In this document: positions 8,412 to 17,239 of the stretch, in pieces
Position numbering within the stretch: position 1 is the stretch's first letter
Layout: each line of letters begins with the position of its first letter
NCBI GenBank assembly: GCA_902492015.1
Contig: CABUJR010000010.1
Span: 1 to 53,096 of the forward strand
Direction: 5' to 3'
Origin: an uncultured Eubacteriales bacterium
Lineage (GTDB): Bacteria > Bacillota > Clostridia > TANB77 > CAG-508
DNA: 53,096 nt
Program-made: the position numbers and the translations under genes
The notes under the pieces: generated by a model
Seen by the model: the letters and a program-made list of their open reading frames with translations, nothing else
The model's database searches: none
What the model was told of the DNA's origin: nothing

Positions 8412-9758
8412 TTAATTCGCATCTTGAATTATATTTTTCACACTTTCCACAATTAGTTTTGTATTTGTTTTTTCTTTTATTTCTTTTTCAATTTTATTTA
8501 CGGCATGCATAACTGTTGTGTGATCTCTATTACCAAATTCAGCTCCTATTTTTGGAAAAGACATTTGAGCAACAGCTCTACAAAGATACATTGCTATTTG
8601 TCTTGGATGAGCTATATCATTTGATTTTTTTGAAGATATTAAATCTTTTTTATCTATATTGAAGTATTTTGCAACTACTTCTTGTATGTAATCAGCAGAA
8701 ATAACCTTTTCTTTTTGAAGTACAATATCATTTATAGATTTTTCTGCAATTTCAATTGTTATTGGACTATGTGTAAGTGATGCATAAGCAACAATTTTAT
8801 TTAGGGCGCCTTCAAGTTCACGGATATTTGAATCTATTTTTGTTGCTATAACAGATAATATATAATCATCAATAATTATTTTATCTGTTTGTACTTTTTT
8901 TCTAAGAATTGCAAGTCTAGTTTCATAATCTGGCATTGAAATATCTGCAAGTATTCCCCATTCAAATCTAGATTTTAAACGCTCTTCTAATAATGGAATA
9001 TCTCTTGGTGGTTTATCACTAGAAATTATAATTTGTTTTCCATTTTGATGAAGAGTATTAAATGTATGGAAAAACTCTTCTTGCCCCATTTTCTTTCCTG
9101 CGATAAATTGAATATCATCTATAAGTAATACATCTATATTTCTATATTTATTTCTAAATAATTCGTTTTTATAATTTACATCTTTAATTGAATTTATTAA
9201 TTCGTTAATAAACTGTTCTGATGTGACATAAAGAATTTTTGTATTAGGTTGATTTTGAATAATTTTATTTCCTATTGCATGCATTAAATGAGTTTTACCA
9301 AGCCCTACTCCACCATATATAAAAAGAGGATTATAAGCTGTTGCTGGTGCTTCTGAAACAGCATAAGCTGCAGCTTGGGCAAATTTATTATTATTACCTA
9401 TTACAAAATTATCAAAAGTATATTTTGGATTTAAAAAGCTATTACTATAGTTTTCTGTATTTATAAAGTCAGTTTTTTCATCATTGTCAGAATTATTTTG
9501 CATAGCTTCTGATTTTTCAATAATTTGTAACTCACAAGTTTTATTAGTAATAAAATTAAAAGTATTTGAAACTAAATCAAATAAACGTGATTCAATAGCA
9601 TCTTTTTGCATTTTTGAAAGGGCAACTAAAACTATTTTATTATCATTGATTGATTCGATTTCTAAACTTTTTATCCAAGTTGTGTATGAAATTGTCGTCA
9701 TTTCTTCTTTTAGAAGATCTTTTGCTTTTGTAAGTAAATCATTTTTATCAGAGTACAT
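8412..9758 (-). CDS. dnaA: Chromosomal replication initiator DnaA
   Basis: 448 residues. The N-terminal domain I (TTWIKSLEIESI) binds partner proteins; a poorly conserved linker spans about 85-110; the AAA+ domain has Walker A GGVGLGKT at 149-156 and Walker B LLIDDIQF; the C-terminal domain IV holds the DnaA signature GNRDHTTVMHAVNKI, which reads the 9-base DnaA box. It binds the boxes on both sides of its own gene and opens the origin. The ATG start has only an AAAGGA about 14 bases away, a weak placement, but no alternative start codon is in frame upstream. Confidence 0.97.
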   Translation of the reverse strand: MYSDKNDLLTKAKDLLKEEMTTISYTTWIKSLEIESINDNKIVLVALSKMQKDAIESRLFDLVSNTFNFITNKTCELQIIEKSEAMQNNSDNDEKTDFINTENYSNSFLNPKYTFDNFVIGNNNKFAQAAAYAVSEAPATAYNPLFIYGGVGLGKTHLMHAIGNKIIQNQPNTKILYVTSEQFINELINSIKDVNYKNELFRNKYRNIDVLLIDDIQFIAGKKMGQEEFFHTFNTLHQNGKQIIISSDKPPRDIPLLEERLKSRFEWGILADISMPDYETRLAILRKKVQTDKIIIDDYILSVIATKIDSNIRELEGALNKIVAYASLTHSPITIEIAEKSINDIVLQKEKVISADYIQEVVAKYFNIDKKDLISSKKSNDIAHPRQIAMYLCRAVAQMSFPKIGAEFGNRDHTTVMHAVNKIEKEIKEKTNTKLIVESVKNIIQDAN

Positions 9759-10122
9759 TTTGTTTAAAAAACCGTCCTTTCTATAGTAAAATTATCCACA
9801 TGATTGTCCACAACAAATTGCGAAATTCAGTAAAATAAAGACTTTTAAAATTCAACAGTCTGTGGAAAACATGTTTTCCTTTTAACCCAATGTGTTCATA
9901 TAATATCAAAAATATTTACAAATATCAAGTAAAAATACAATAAATTATGATAATTTTTAATAAAAAAAATAAAAAAATAATTAGGTGAAAGCTAAGGGAA
10001 ATAAGGTTTTTTAGAAAATAAAAATAAATTATTTTTTGATTAATTTTATATAGTTTTTTTATAGAATTTAAATAAAATTAGTAAAGCTAAATAATAAAAT
10101 ATTAAAGAAAAAGGGGAATTAC
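9759..10122. other. oriC: oriC, dnaA-rpmH half: DnaA boxes and AT-rich leader
   Basis: Upstream of dnaA lie an exact TTATCCACA (9792-9800), a one-mismatch TTGTCCACA (9804-9812) and a minus-strand TTTTCCACA (9861-9869). These close sites overlap the likely dnaA promoter region, so they may also autoregulate dnaA. The rest, to the rpmH promoter, is an A/T-rich stretch with no credible gene; a 62-codon reverse frame there has no ribosome binding site. Together with the dnaA-dnaN gap this gives the bipartite origin layout known in Bacillus. Confidence 0.7.
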
Positions 10123-10152
10123 TTGACTTTTTTGAGAGAATTATAGTATAAT
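10123..10152 (+). promoter_or_regulatory. rpmH promoter (sigma-A type)
   Basis: TTGACT (10123-10128), an 18-base spacer, TATAAT (10147-10152). It faces rightward and is the likely main promoter of the rpmH-rnpA-yidD-yidC-jag cluster. Confidence 0.8.
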
Positions 10153-10235
10153 CTATATTACTTGTGAATAAATTAGAATATTTATTAAAAATAAATAGAT
10201 AAAAATTAATATTAATATAAATTAGGAGGTGCAAA

Positions 10236-10370
10236 ATGAAAAGAACATACCAACCAAAAAAAAGACAAAGAAATAAAGTTCATGGTTTCAGAAAAAGAAT
10301 GCAAACTAGAGCAGGAAGACAAGTTTTAAAAGCAAGAAGAAATAAGGGAAGAAAAAATATTACAGTTTAA
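10236..10370 (+). CDS. rpmH: 50S ribosomal protein L34
   Basis: A 44-residue very basic protein, MKRTYQPKKRQRNKVHGF at the start and QVLKARRNKGRK near the end, the textbook L34 sequence. L34 is a small protein of the large ribosomal subunit. Its place directly across the origin from dnaA is nearly universal in bacteria. A strong AGGAGGT precedes the ATG. The gene is followed by a terminator-like hairpin before rnpA. Confidence 0.97.
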   Translation: MKRTYQPKKRQRNKVHGFRKRMQTRAGRQVLKARRNKGRKNITV

Positions 10371-10371
10371 T

Positions 10372-10401
10372 AAAAAGAGGGCAATATGCGCCCTTTTTTT
10401 A
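10372..10401 (+). terminator. Terminator or attenuator between rpmH and rnpA
   Basis: GAGGGC and GCGCCC arms are followed by seven T. Placed inside the operon, it may lower rnpA transcription relative to the abundant L34 message. Confidence 0.6.
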
Positions 10402-10475
10402 TTAAAAAAAGGATTTTTAAAACTTCTTAAAGCTGTTTTTTTATAAAAAATGCTTTAGAAAGGGTAGTATTAAAT

Positions 10476-10820
10476 ATGAAAAATACTATAATGTTAAAAA
10501 AAAATTATGAATTTAAAAATCTTTTTTCAAAGGGAAAATTTTTTTATGGTAAATATATACATATTTATATAAAAAAAACTAACTCAAAGTATAATAGACT
10601 TGGAATAGCAATTTCTAAGAAACAGGGAAAAGCTGTATATAGAAATAGAATAAAAAGACTAATCAGAGAAAATTATAAAAACTTTGAAAATGAGATAGAG
10701 AAAGGGATAAACATTTTAATTGTAATTAATAAAGAACAAAATATCAAAGAAATTAATTTTAATAATATAAAAGAAAATTTTTATAGTACATTGAAAAAAG
10801 CAAATGTTTTGGTAAAGTAA
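10476..10820 (+). CDS. rnpA: Ribonuclease P protein component
   Basis: 114 residues. It binds RNase P RNA and helps cleave 5' leaders from pre-tRNA. The family motif appears as KAVYRNRIKRLIRENY (RNR box), with LGIAISKKQGKA before it. Basic throughout. The gene lies one base before yidD, so the two are translationally coupled. The RNA partner (rnpB) is not recognisable in this window. Confidence 0.95.
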   Translation: MKNTIMLKKNYEFKNLFSKGKFFYGKYIHIYIKKTNSKYNRLGIAISKKQGKAVYRNRIKRLIRENYKNFENEIEKGINILIVINKEQNIKEINFNNIKENFYSTLKKANVLVK

Positions 10821-10821
10821 T

Positions 10822-11031
10822 ATGAAAAATATATGTATTTTATTAATAAACTTTTATCAAAAAAATATATCTCCACATCTAAAAACAAGCTGCAAATATT
10901 ATCCAACTTGTTCAGAGTATACTAAACAAGCAATAGAGAAATATGGGGTGATAAAAGGGATATTTAAGGGAATAAAAAGAATTTTAAGATGTAATCCTTT
11001 CTCAAAAGGTGGATATGATCCATTAAAATAG
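10822..11031 (+). CDS. yidD: Membrane protein insertion efficiency factor YidD
   Basis: 69 residues with the family pattern SCKYYPTCSEYTKQAIEKYG and the closing RCNPFSKGGYDP, including the three conserved Cys. YidD is a small membrane-bound helper of YidC insertion. It begins one base after the rnpA stop and is followed 11 bases later by yidC, matching the usual order. Confidence 0.95.
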   Translation: MKNICILLINFYQKNISPHLKTSCKYYPTCSEYTKQAIEKYGVIKGIFKGIKRILRCNPFSKGGYDPLK

Positions 11032-11042
11032 AGGAGGAAATT

Positions 11043-11951
11043 ATGTTTGATTTTTTTGCGAATATTTTTGGTTACTTATTAAATTTTATATACCAAATAG
11101 TTAATAACTATGGTATAGCAATGATTATTTTTACCATTATTTTAAAATTAGTTATGTTGCCAATTTCAATAAAACAACAAAAAACTTTGAAAAAATCTGC
11201 TAAAATGCAAGTGAAAGTAAAAGAAATCCAAGAAAAATACAGTAATGATCAAGTAAGACAAAGTCAAGAATTAATGGATTTGTATAAAAGGGAAAATATG
11301 AGTCCTTTTAGTGGATGTTTAAGTTCTATAATACAACTTGTAATTGTTTTGTCAATGTTTTATTTAGTAAGCAGGCCTTTAACATATATGAAACATATAG
11401 ATGCAAGTTTAATCAATCAATACACTCAAGAAGTAGCAGAATCAACAGATGGTGCTTTAAGATATCCAGAAATAGCAATAATTAAAGCAATGTCAGATAA
11501 AGATGAGAATATAAGAATTAATATGGACTTTTTTGGGTTAGATTTAAGTGATATACCAACTCAAAATTATAAAGATTTGAAGGTTTATATAATTCCGCTA
11601 TTATATGTGTTTACATCATTTATTTCAACAAAATTAACAACAAGTTTTAATAAAAAACCAAAAAAAGAAGAAACTGTTGAAGAAGAGCTTATAAAAAATG
11701 ATACTGATAAAATAAAAGAAAAATCTAAAGAGAAATTACCTGTAAAAGTTGAGGAAAAACAAGAGGATAAAGAACAAGACACTATGGAAGAAATGCAAAA
11801 ACAGATGAATATTATGATGCCTTTTATGGCTGTGAGTATAGCTTTAATAGCTCCACTTGGACTTGCTTTATACTGGCTTGTAAGCAATTTACTTATGATA
11901 GTAGAAAGATTAATTATCAATAAGTTTTTCAAAGATGAGGAGGAAGAATAA
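11043..11951 (+). CDS. yidC: YidC/Oxa1-family membrane protein insertase
   Basis: 302 residues. It inserts and folds membrane proteins with or without SecYEG. The core has a first transmembrane helix after NYGIAMIIFTIILKLVMLPI, a cytosolic hairpin rich in Lys (QQKTLKKSAKMQ), then helices at SGCLSSIIQLVIVLSMFYLV, LKVYIIPLLYVFTSF and near the C-terminus (MMPFMAVSIALIAPLGLALY). No lipobox Cys is present at the N-terminus, unlike SpoIIIJ of Bacillus. A charged Lys/Glu insert (about 200-255) precedes the last helices. GAGGAGG precedes the ATG; it overlaps jag by one base. Confidence 0.95.
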   Translation: MFDFFANIFGYLLNFIYQIVNNYGIAMIIFTIILKLVMLPISIKQQKTLKKSAKMQVKVKEIQEKYSNDQVRQSQELMDLYKRENMSPFSGCLSSIIQLVIVLSMFYLVSRPLTYMKHIDASLINQYTQEVAESTDGALRYPEIAIIKAMSDKDENIRINMDFFGLDLSDIPTQNYKDLKVYIIPLLYVFTSFISTKLTTSFNKKPKKEETVEEELIKNDTDKIKEKSKEKLPVKVEEKQEDKEQDTMEEMQKQMNIMMPFMAVSIALIAPLGLALYWLVSNLLMIVERLIINKFFKDEEEE

Positions 11952-12655
11952 TGGATAAAGAAAAAGTATATGTTTTTGAAGGAAAAACATCAACTGAAGC
12001 TATAGAAAAAGGTTTAAAAGAACTAAAAGTTTCTAAAAACAAAGTTGAGATAAAAATATTAGAATCAGAAGATAAAAGAAGTTTTTTCAGTATTTTAACA
12101 CCAAGAGTTGTTAAAGTTGAAATGAAATTAAAAGAAAATGAAGAAGAACCTAAAAAAGTTCATAAAAAGGTTGATAAAACAGAAGAAATTAGTGAAGAAG
12201 AAATAAAAAATTGTATAGAAAAATTAGAAGAGTTTTTAAACAATTTTATAAGCAAACTTCCAACTAAAAATTTAACTTATGATATAAAAGTAGAAAACAA
12301 AATACTAAAAGTTGATATAAATGGTGAAGATACAGGATATCTAATTGGATATAGGGGAGAGGTTTTAAATAGCATTCAAACAGTATTATCTAATATAGCT
12401 TCAAAAGCTTCTAAGGAGAAGATAAAAGTTATAGCTAATATAGGTGGATATAGAGAAAAAAGAGAAAAAGATTTACAAAATTTAGCTGTAAAAATTGCTG
12501 GAACAGTTATTAAAACAAGAAAAGAAATAACTTTAGAACCTATGTCTGCGTATGAAAGAAAGATAATTCATACAAAATTACAAGAAAATAGTAAAGTAAA
12601 AACACATAGCATTGGAGAAGAACCTTATAGAAAAGTAGTTGTTTCTTTAAAATAA
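11951..12655 (+). CDS. khpB: KhpB/Jag RNA-binding protein
   Basis: 234 residues with the three Jag parts: a Jag_N domain (about 1-55, KVYVFEGKTSTEAIEKGL), an acidic/basic linker, a KH domain with GYLIGYRGEVLNSIQ (about 137-151) and a C-terminal R3H domain with EPMSAYERKIIHTKLQ. KhpB binds RNA, usually with KhpA, and affects cell elongation and division in Gram-positives. Its ATG overlaps the yidC TAA as TAATG. A strong terminator ends the cluster 18 bases later. Confidence 0.92.
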   Translation: MDKEKVYVFEGKTSTEAIEKGLKELKVSKNKVEIKILESEDKRSFFSILTPRVVKVEMKLKENEEEPKKVHKKVDKTEEISEEEIKNCIEKLEEFLNNFISKLPTKNLTYDIKVENKILKVDINGEDTGYLIGYRGEVLNSIQTVLSNIASKASKEKIKVIANIGGYREKREKDLQNLAVKIAGTVIKTRKEITLEPMSAYERKIIHTKLQENSKVKTHSIGEEPYRKVVVSLK

Positions 12656-12672
12656 TGTAAGAATATGATAAT

Positions 12673-12707
12673 AAAGATAAACATTTATAGTTTATCTTTA
12701 TTTTTTT
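12673..12707 (+). terminator. Terminator after khpB
   Basis: 10-bp stem (12673-12682 with 12690-12699), 7-base loop, then ATTTTTTT. Ends the rpmH-khpB cluster. Confidence 0.85.
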
Positions 12708-12736
12708 ATTTAGTAGGAAAGTACTCTGCACTTCCT
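12708..12736 (+). repeat. Post-terminator element, copy 1 (ATTTAGTAGGAAAGT)
   Basis: The 15-mer ATTTAGTAGGAAAGT directly follows the terminator T tract, and recurs at 38045-38059 in the same setting. In this copy the downstream ACTTCCTA can pair back with TAGGAA to form a small hairpin. Meaning unknown. Confidence 0.35.
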
Positions 12737-12847
12737 AAGTATAATAAAAAATTATTTTAATTTTATTATGCAAAGACTTTGATAAATAATAGTCAATATT
12801 TCTCAAAATTTTATAAAAACTAAAGCATCTAAAATGATATTGAATTA

Positions 12848-12876
12848 TTGCAAAATTATGTATACTATGCTATAAT
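12848..12876 (+). promoter_or_regulatory. mnmE promoter
   Basis: TTGCAA (12848-12853), 17-base spacer, TATAAT (12871-12876). It lies about 75 bases upstream of the mnmE start, leaving room for the leader hairpin. Confidence 0.75.
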
Positions 12877-12914
12877 ATAACGTGATTTTTAAAAGAGACA
12901 ACATATTTTAGAAG

Positions 12915-12956
12915 AAAGGAGAAATATATTTAAAGAATATATTAAAATAAAAAATG
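12915..12956 (+). promoter_or_regulatory. mnmE ribosome binding site separated from its start by a hairpin
   Basis: AAAGGAG (12915-12921) is 32 bases before the only usable ATG (12954). Between them AATATATT (12923-12930) can pair with AATATATT (12936-12943) around a TAAAG loop. Folding would leave an effective spacing of about 11 bases. No in-frame start lies closer because TAA blocks the frame at 12948. Confidence 0.5.
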
Positions 12957-14321
12957 AGTGATACAATAGCCGCAATATCTACATCTCCTGGAATTGGGGG
13001 AATAGGAATTATTAGAATGAGTGGAGAAGATTGTTTTCAAATATTAGAAAAAATTTTCAAACCTAAGAATAAGCAAAGTATAGAAAAAATTAAAGGATAT
13101 ACTATGAAATTCGGCAAAATAGTTGATAATGATAGTATAATAGACGAAGTATTAGTATCATATTTTAAAGCTCCTAAAAGCTATACTTCTGAAAATATGT
13201 GTGAAATTAATTCTCATGGTGGAGTTGTTATAATGAATAAAATATTAGATTTGTGCATAAAAAATGGAGCAAATTTAGCAGAACCAGGAGAATTTACTAA
13301 AAGAGCATTTTTAAATGGAAGAATAGATTTATCACAAGCGGAAGCTGTTATAGATGTTATAAATGCAAAGACAGATAAAGAAGCTGAAGTGTCTTTAAAA
13401 CAATTAGAAGGAAGTTTATCTGAAAAAATAGAGAAAATAAGAAAAATAGTGATTTCTGTTATGGCAGATATAGAGGCAACAATAGATTATCCGGAGTATG
13501 ATTTAGAAGAAGTCACAAATGCCAAAATAATGAAAGTTTTAGATGAAGTAGACATATTACTTGAATCTTTAGAAAAAAGCTTTTATAATGGCAAAATTTT
13601 AAGAGAGGGCATAAGTACAGCAATCATAGGAAGACCTAATGCTGGAAAATCTTCATTATTAAATTTAATACTTAATGAAGAAAGAGCTATAGTAACAGAT
13701 ATTGAAGGAACAACAAGAGATACAATAGAAGAATTTATATCTATAGATGGAATACCTTTAAAAATAATAGATACAGCCGGTATTAGAAATGCTAAAGATG
13801 AAGTTGAAAAAATTGGTGTAGAAAAAGCTATGGATATAGCCAAAAGAAGTGATATAATAATTGCTATATTTGATTCAAGTAAGAATTTAAATGAAGAAGA
13901 TAAGAAAATTTTAGAATTATTAAAAGATAAAAATGCGATTATTTTATTAAACAAAATAGATTTGGAGAAAAAAGTTAATGCTGAAGAATTTAAAGAAATT
14001 AGCAAACCAATTATTGAAATTTCAACTAAAACTAAAGAAGGAATAGATGACTTATATAAAGAAATATCAAAAATGTTTAAATTAAAAGAAATTGCAAATG
14101 ATGGAGAAACAATAGTAAGTAATGTAAGACATAAAAATATTATAATAAATTCAAGAAAAAATCTAGAAAAAGTAAGAGAAACTATAAAAAATAGTATGCC
14201 AATAGATATAATATCTACTTATCTAAAAGAGATAATTGAAGAATTAGGAAAGATAACGGGAGAAACAGTTACAGATGATGTAATAACTGAAATTTTTTCA
14301 AAGTTTTGTCTTGGAAAATAA
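12954..14321 (+). CDS. mnmE: tRNA modification GTPase MnmE (TrmE)
   Basis: 455 residues. With MnmG it builds the carboxymethylaminomethyl group on U34 of tRNAs read at the wobble position. It starts MSDTIAAISTSPGIGGIGIIR (first 20 typical), a formyl-THF-binding N-terminal domain; the G domain has GRPNAGKSS at 226-234, TDIEGTTRDTI (switch), DTAGIR and NKID; the C-terminus ends FCLGK, carrying the catalytic Cys of the C-[ILV]-GK motif. It has its own promoter and sits upstream of mnmG, as usual. Confidence 0.97.
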   Translation: MSDTIAAISTSPGIGGIGIIRMSGEDCFQILEKIFKPKNKQSIEKIKGYTMKFGKIVDNDSIIDEVLVSYFKAPKSYTSENMCEINSHGGVVIMNKILDLCIKNGANLAEPGEFTKRAFLNGRIDLSQAEAVIDVINAKTDKEAEVSLKQLEGSLSEKIEKIRKIVISVMADIEATIDYPEYDLEEVTNAKIMKVLDEVDILLESLEKSFYNGKILREGISTAIIGRPNAGKSSLLNLILNEERAIVTDIEGTTRDTIEEFISIDGIPLKIIDTAGIRNAKDEVEKIGVEKAMDIAKRSDIIIAIFDSSKNLNEEDKKILELLKDKNAIILLNKIDLEKKVNAEEFKEISKPIIEISTKTKEGIDDLYKEISKMFKLKEIANDGETIVSNVRHKNIIINSRKNLEKVRETIKNSMPIDIISTYLKEIIEELGKITGETVTDDVITEIFSKFCLGK

Positions 14322-14333
14322 ATTTATGGATTT

Positions 14334-14349
14334 TGTTCCACGAATAACA
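14334..14349 (+). other. parS-like site 1 (degenerate)
   Basis: TGTTCCACGAATAACA matches the known parS form TGTTCCACGTGGAACA at 13 of 16 positions, with the left half perfect. It lies in the 174-base mnmE-mnmG gap, which holds nothing else that I can identify. Confidence 0.35.
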
Positions 14350-14501
14350 AAGATAGTCTAAATATACTTAAATCCGTAGGTTTATAGAGAAGTTAGATTT
14401 TACTTTAAATAGATTTTAATGAGAAAAATTTGTAATAAAAACTTTTTAATAAAATTTTAAAAAAGAAGAAATAAAGATAATAGGGAATAGGAGAAATGAA
14501 G

Positions 14502-16391
14502 ATGTTATATAATGCAGGCAAATATGATATAGCAGTAATAGGTGCAGGTCATGCTGGATGCGAGGCAGCTCTTGCAGCAGCAAGATTAGGAATGAAAACA
14601 TTGCTTTTTTCAATTAGTTTAGAATGTATTGCTAATATGCCTTGTAATCCACATATCGGAGGAACTTCTAAAGGGCATTTAGTTAGAGAAATAGATGCTC
14701 TTGGTGGAGAAATGGGAAAAAATATAGACAAAACAATGATACAATTAAGAATGCTTAATACTTCAAAAGGTCCTGCAGTACATTCATTAAGAGCACAAGC
14801 TGATAGAAAAAGGTATCAAATGGAGATGAAGCATACCCTTGAGAAACAAGATAATTTGTTTGTCAAACAAGCTGAAATTGTTGATATAAAGGTAGAAGAC
14901 GGGAAAGTAAAAGCTGTAGAAACAAATTTAGGAGCACTTTATGAAGTTGATAGTGTAATTCTTGCAACAGGCACTTATCTTAAAGGAAAAATTTATATTG
15001 GCGAAGTATCTTATGAAAGTGGTCCAGATGGAGTTGCAGCAGCAAACCATTTGTCTGAGTGTTTAAAAAAATTAAATATAGAATTACAAAGATTTAAAAC
15101 AGGAACTCCAGCAAGAATAAATAGAAAAAGTATAGACTTTTCGAAAATGGAGATACAAGAAGGTGAAGATGGCTTAGTACCGTTTTCTTTTGAAGATGAA
15201 ATGCCAAAAATTGAGCAAGTTCCTTGTTACTTAACATATACAAACGAAAAAACACATGAAATAATTAGAAATAATTTACATAGATCTCCAATGTATGCAG
15301 GGGTTATAGAAGGTACAGGCCCAAGATATTGTCCATCAATAGAAGATAAAGTAGTAAGATTCGCAGATAAGGAAAGGCATCAAATATTTGTTGAACCAGT
15401 AGGATTAGATACAGAAGAAATGTATATTCAAGGAATGAGTTCATCACTTCCAGAAGATGTTCAAATAGAGATGTATAGAACACTTCCAGGATTAGAAAAT
15501 GCAGAGTTTACAAGACCTGCTTATGCTATTGAATATGATTGTATAGAACCATCACAATTAAAAAGTACATTAGAATTAAAAAATATAAAAGGAATGTTTT
15601 TTGCAGGGCAAATAAATGGAACTTCAGGATATGAAGAAGCAGCATGTCAAGGTTTAATTGCAGGTATTAATGCAGCTTTAAAATTGAAAGGAAAAGATCC
15701 GATAATTTTGGATAGATCAGATGCATATATAGGTGTATTAATAGATGATATAGTAACTAAAAGTACAGCAGAACCTTACAGAATGATGACTTCTAGGGCA
15801 GAATACAGATTGCTATTAAGACAAGATAATGCTGATTTAAGACTTACCGAAATAGGACATAATATAGGATTAATATCTGATGAAAGATATGAGAAATTTT
15901 TAAATAAAAAACGTCAAATTGAAGAAGAAATAGAAAGATTAAGCAATACAAATGTAAAGCCAAATGAAAAAACAAATGAATTTTTGAAAAGGCAAGGAAC
16001 AACTGAAATTTCAGTGGGAATGAAACTTGCGGAATTATTGAAAAGAACAGAAATAACTTATGAAGCTTTAGCTGAGATTGATGCTAAAAGACCAAAGCTT
16101 GATAGACAAGTTGTTGAAGAAGTCGAAATAATGATAAAGTATGAAGGTTATATAAATATGCAGAAGAAGCAAGTAGAAGGATTTAAAAAATTAGAAAAGA
16201 AATTATTACCTGAAACTTTAGATTATAGCAAAATTAAAGGAATTCGTTTAGAGGCAAGGCAAAAATTAAACAAGTATAAACCATATTCAATAGGGCAAGC
16301 TTCTAGAATTTCAGGAGTATCACCTGCAGATATATCTGTGCTTTTAATATATTTAGAACAAGCAAAGAAACAAACAGATAATAAATTTTAA
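14502..16391 (+). CDS. mnmG: tRNA uridine-5-carboxymethylaminomethyl modification enzyme MnmG (GidA)
   Basis: 629 residues. This FAD enzyme works with MnmE on tRNA U34. The FAD-binding GAGHAGCEAA lies near the N-terminus, followed by PCNPHIGGTSKGHLVREIDA, GTPARI, and EAACQGLIAGINAA, all typical of GidA. The C-terminal helical tail (SIGQASRISGVSPADISVLL) binds MnmE. Two ATGs are close together (14496 and 14502); AGGAG at 14489-14493 is 8 bases from the second but only 2 from the first, so I choose the second, which starts MLYNAGKYDIAVIGAG. Confidence 0.96.
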   Translation: MLYNAGKYDIAVIGAGHAGCEAALAAARLGMKTLLFSISLECIANMPCNPHIGGTSKGHLVREIDALGGEMGKNIDKTMIQLRMLNTSKGPAVHSLRAQADRKRYQMEMKHTLEKQDNLFVKQAEIVDIKVEDGKVKAVETNLGALYEVDSVILATGTYLKGKIYIGEVSYESGPDGVAAANHLSECLKKLNIELQRFKTGTPARINRKSIDFSKMEIQEGEDGLVPFSFEDEMPKIEQVPCYLTYTNEKTHEIIRNNLHRSPMYAGVIEGTGPRYCPSIEDKVVRFADKERHQIFVEPVGLDTEEMYIQGMSSSLPEDVQIEMYRTLPGLENAEFTRPAYAIEYDCIEPSQLKSTLELKNIKGMFFAGQINGTSGYEEAACQGLIAGINAALKLKGKDPIILDRSDAYIGVLIDDIVTKSTAEPYRMMTSRAEYRLLLRQDNADLRLTEIGHNIGLISDERYEKFLNKKRQIEEEIERLSNTNVKPNEKTNEFLKRQGTTEISVGMKLAELLKRTEITYEALAEIDAKRPKLDRQVVEEVEIMIKYEGYINMQKKQVEGFKKLEKKLLPETLDYSKIKGIRLEARQKLNKYKPYSIGQASRISGVSPADISVLLIYLEQAKKQTDNKF

Positions 16392-16420
16392 TGTCAAAAA
16401 AATGATTAAGGAAGAATATA

Positions 16421-17134
16421 ATGAAAAAAGAAGAGTTTGATAAAGAGATAAGAAACAGTTTAAAAAATATAGAATTAACAGAAACTCAAGTAGAACAATT
16501 TTATAACTATATGAATGGAATTTTAAAATGGAATGAAAGTATAAATGTTACTGCCATAACAGATGAAAAAATGTTTATCGTGAAACATTTTGCTGATTCC
16601 CTTACAATAAACAAGTTTGTAAAAGAAAAAGAATCTTTAATTGACATAGGAACAGGAGCTGGTTTTCCGGGAATACCGTTAAAAATTATAAATAAAAATT
16701 TAAAAGTTACATTAATAGATTCAGTTAACAAAAAATTAAATATTATTAGAGATATAACATCAGAATTTAATCTAGAGAATTTAGAAATAATTCATACTAG
16801 AGCAGAAGATTTAGCTAATAATATTAGATATAGAGAGAAATATGATGTTGCTACCACAAGAGCTGTTTCTAATTTAACAACTATTGCTGAATATATGTTA
16901 CCATTTGTAAAAGTTAATGGTTATGCAATATGTATGAAAGGACCTAATATTAAACAAGAATTAGAAGAGAGTAAAAATGCTATTGAAATTTTAGGTGGAA
17001 AATTAGAAAAGATAGAATCTTTAAATGTTGGAGAAGAATTAGAAAGAAATATAATATTGATAAAAAAGATAAAAAATACTCCAAAAAAGTTTCCAAGAGG
17101 AAAAGGAAAGCCCTTAAAAGAGCCGATTAGATAA
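16421..17134 (+). CDS. rsmG: 16S rRNA (guanine527-N7)-methyltransferase RsmG (GidB)
   Basis: 237 residues. It methylates G527 of 16S rRNA. The SAM site reads SLIDIGTGAGFPGIPLKI (about 67-85), followed by TLIDSVNKKLNII and a TRAVSNL-type motif (about 145-151). The C-terminus FPRGKGKPLKEPI is usual for the family. It lies 29 bases after mnmG in the standard gidA-gidB-soj-spo0J order. A parS-like stretch lies inside its codons at 16572-16587. Confidence 0.96.
   Translation: MKKEEFDKEIRNSLKNIELTETQVEQFYNYMNGILKWNESINVTAITDEKMFIVKHFADSLTINKFVKEKESLIDIGTGAGFPGIPLKIINKNLKVTLIDSVNKKLNIIRDITSEFNLENLEIIHTRAEDLANNIRYREKYDVATTRAVSNLTTIAEYMLPFVKVNGYAICMKGPNIKQELEESKNAIEILGGKLEKIESLNVGEELERNIILIKKIKNTPKKFPRGKGKPLKEPIR
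16572..16587 (+). other. parS-like site 2, inside rsmG
   Basis: TGTTTATCGTGAAACA agrees with parS TGTTTCACGTGAAACA at 14 of 16 positions; the right half CGTGAAACA is exact. It encodes the conserved VKH segment of RsmG, so part of the match may be protein-driven. Confidence 0.4.
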
Positions 17135-17158
17135 GATTGTTTCACAAGGAACAATCTT
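17133..17158 (+). other. parS-like site 3 within a perfect hairpin between rsmG and parA
   Basis: TGTTTCACAAGGAACA (17138-17153) matches parS at 14 of 16 positions; the two misses are in the central four bases. AAGATTGTT (17133-17141) and AACAATCTT (17150-17158) extend it to a 26-base inverted repeat followed by TTATTTTAT, so it could also terminate rsmG transcription. Close to parAB, as many parS sites are. Confidence 0.5.
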
Positions 17159-17210
17159 TATTTTATATATAAAATAAATGAAAAATAACTGTAAAAGTTA
17201 TTGAAACTAA

Positions 17211-17239
17211 TTGACATATTATAAAAAATTTTATATTAT
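17211..17239 (+). promoter_or_regulatory. parA promoter
   Basis: TTGACA (17211-17216), 17-base spacer, TATTAT (17234-17239). It overlaps the first codons of the longest open frame, which supports the later TTG as the real parA start. Confidence 0.8.

Noticed and set aside
10046..10234. 62-codon reverse frame over the rpmH promoter
   Set aside because: No ribosome binding site, AT-driven composition, and it would cover a strong sigma-A promoter.
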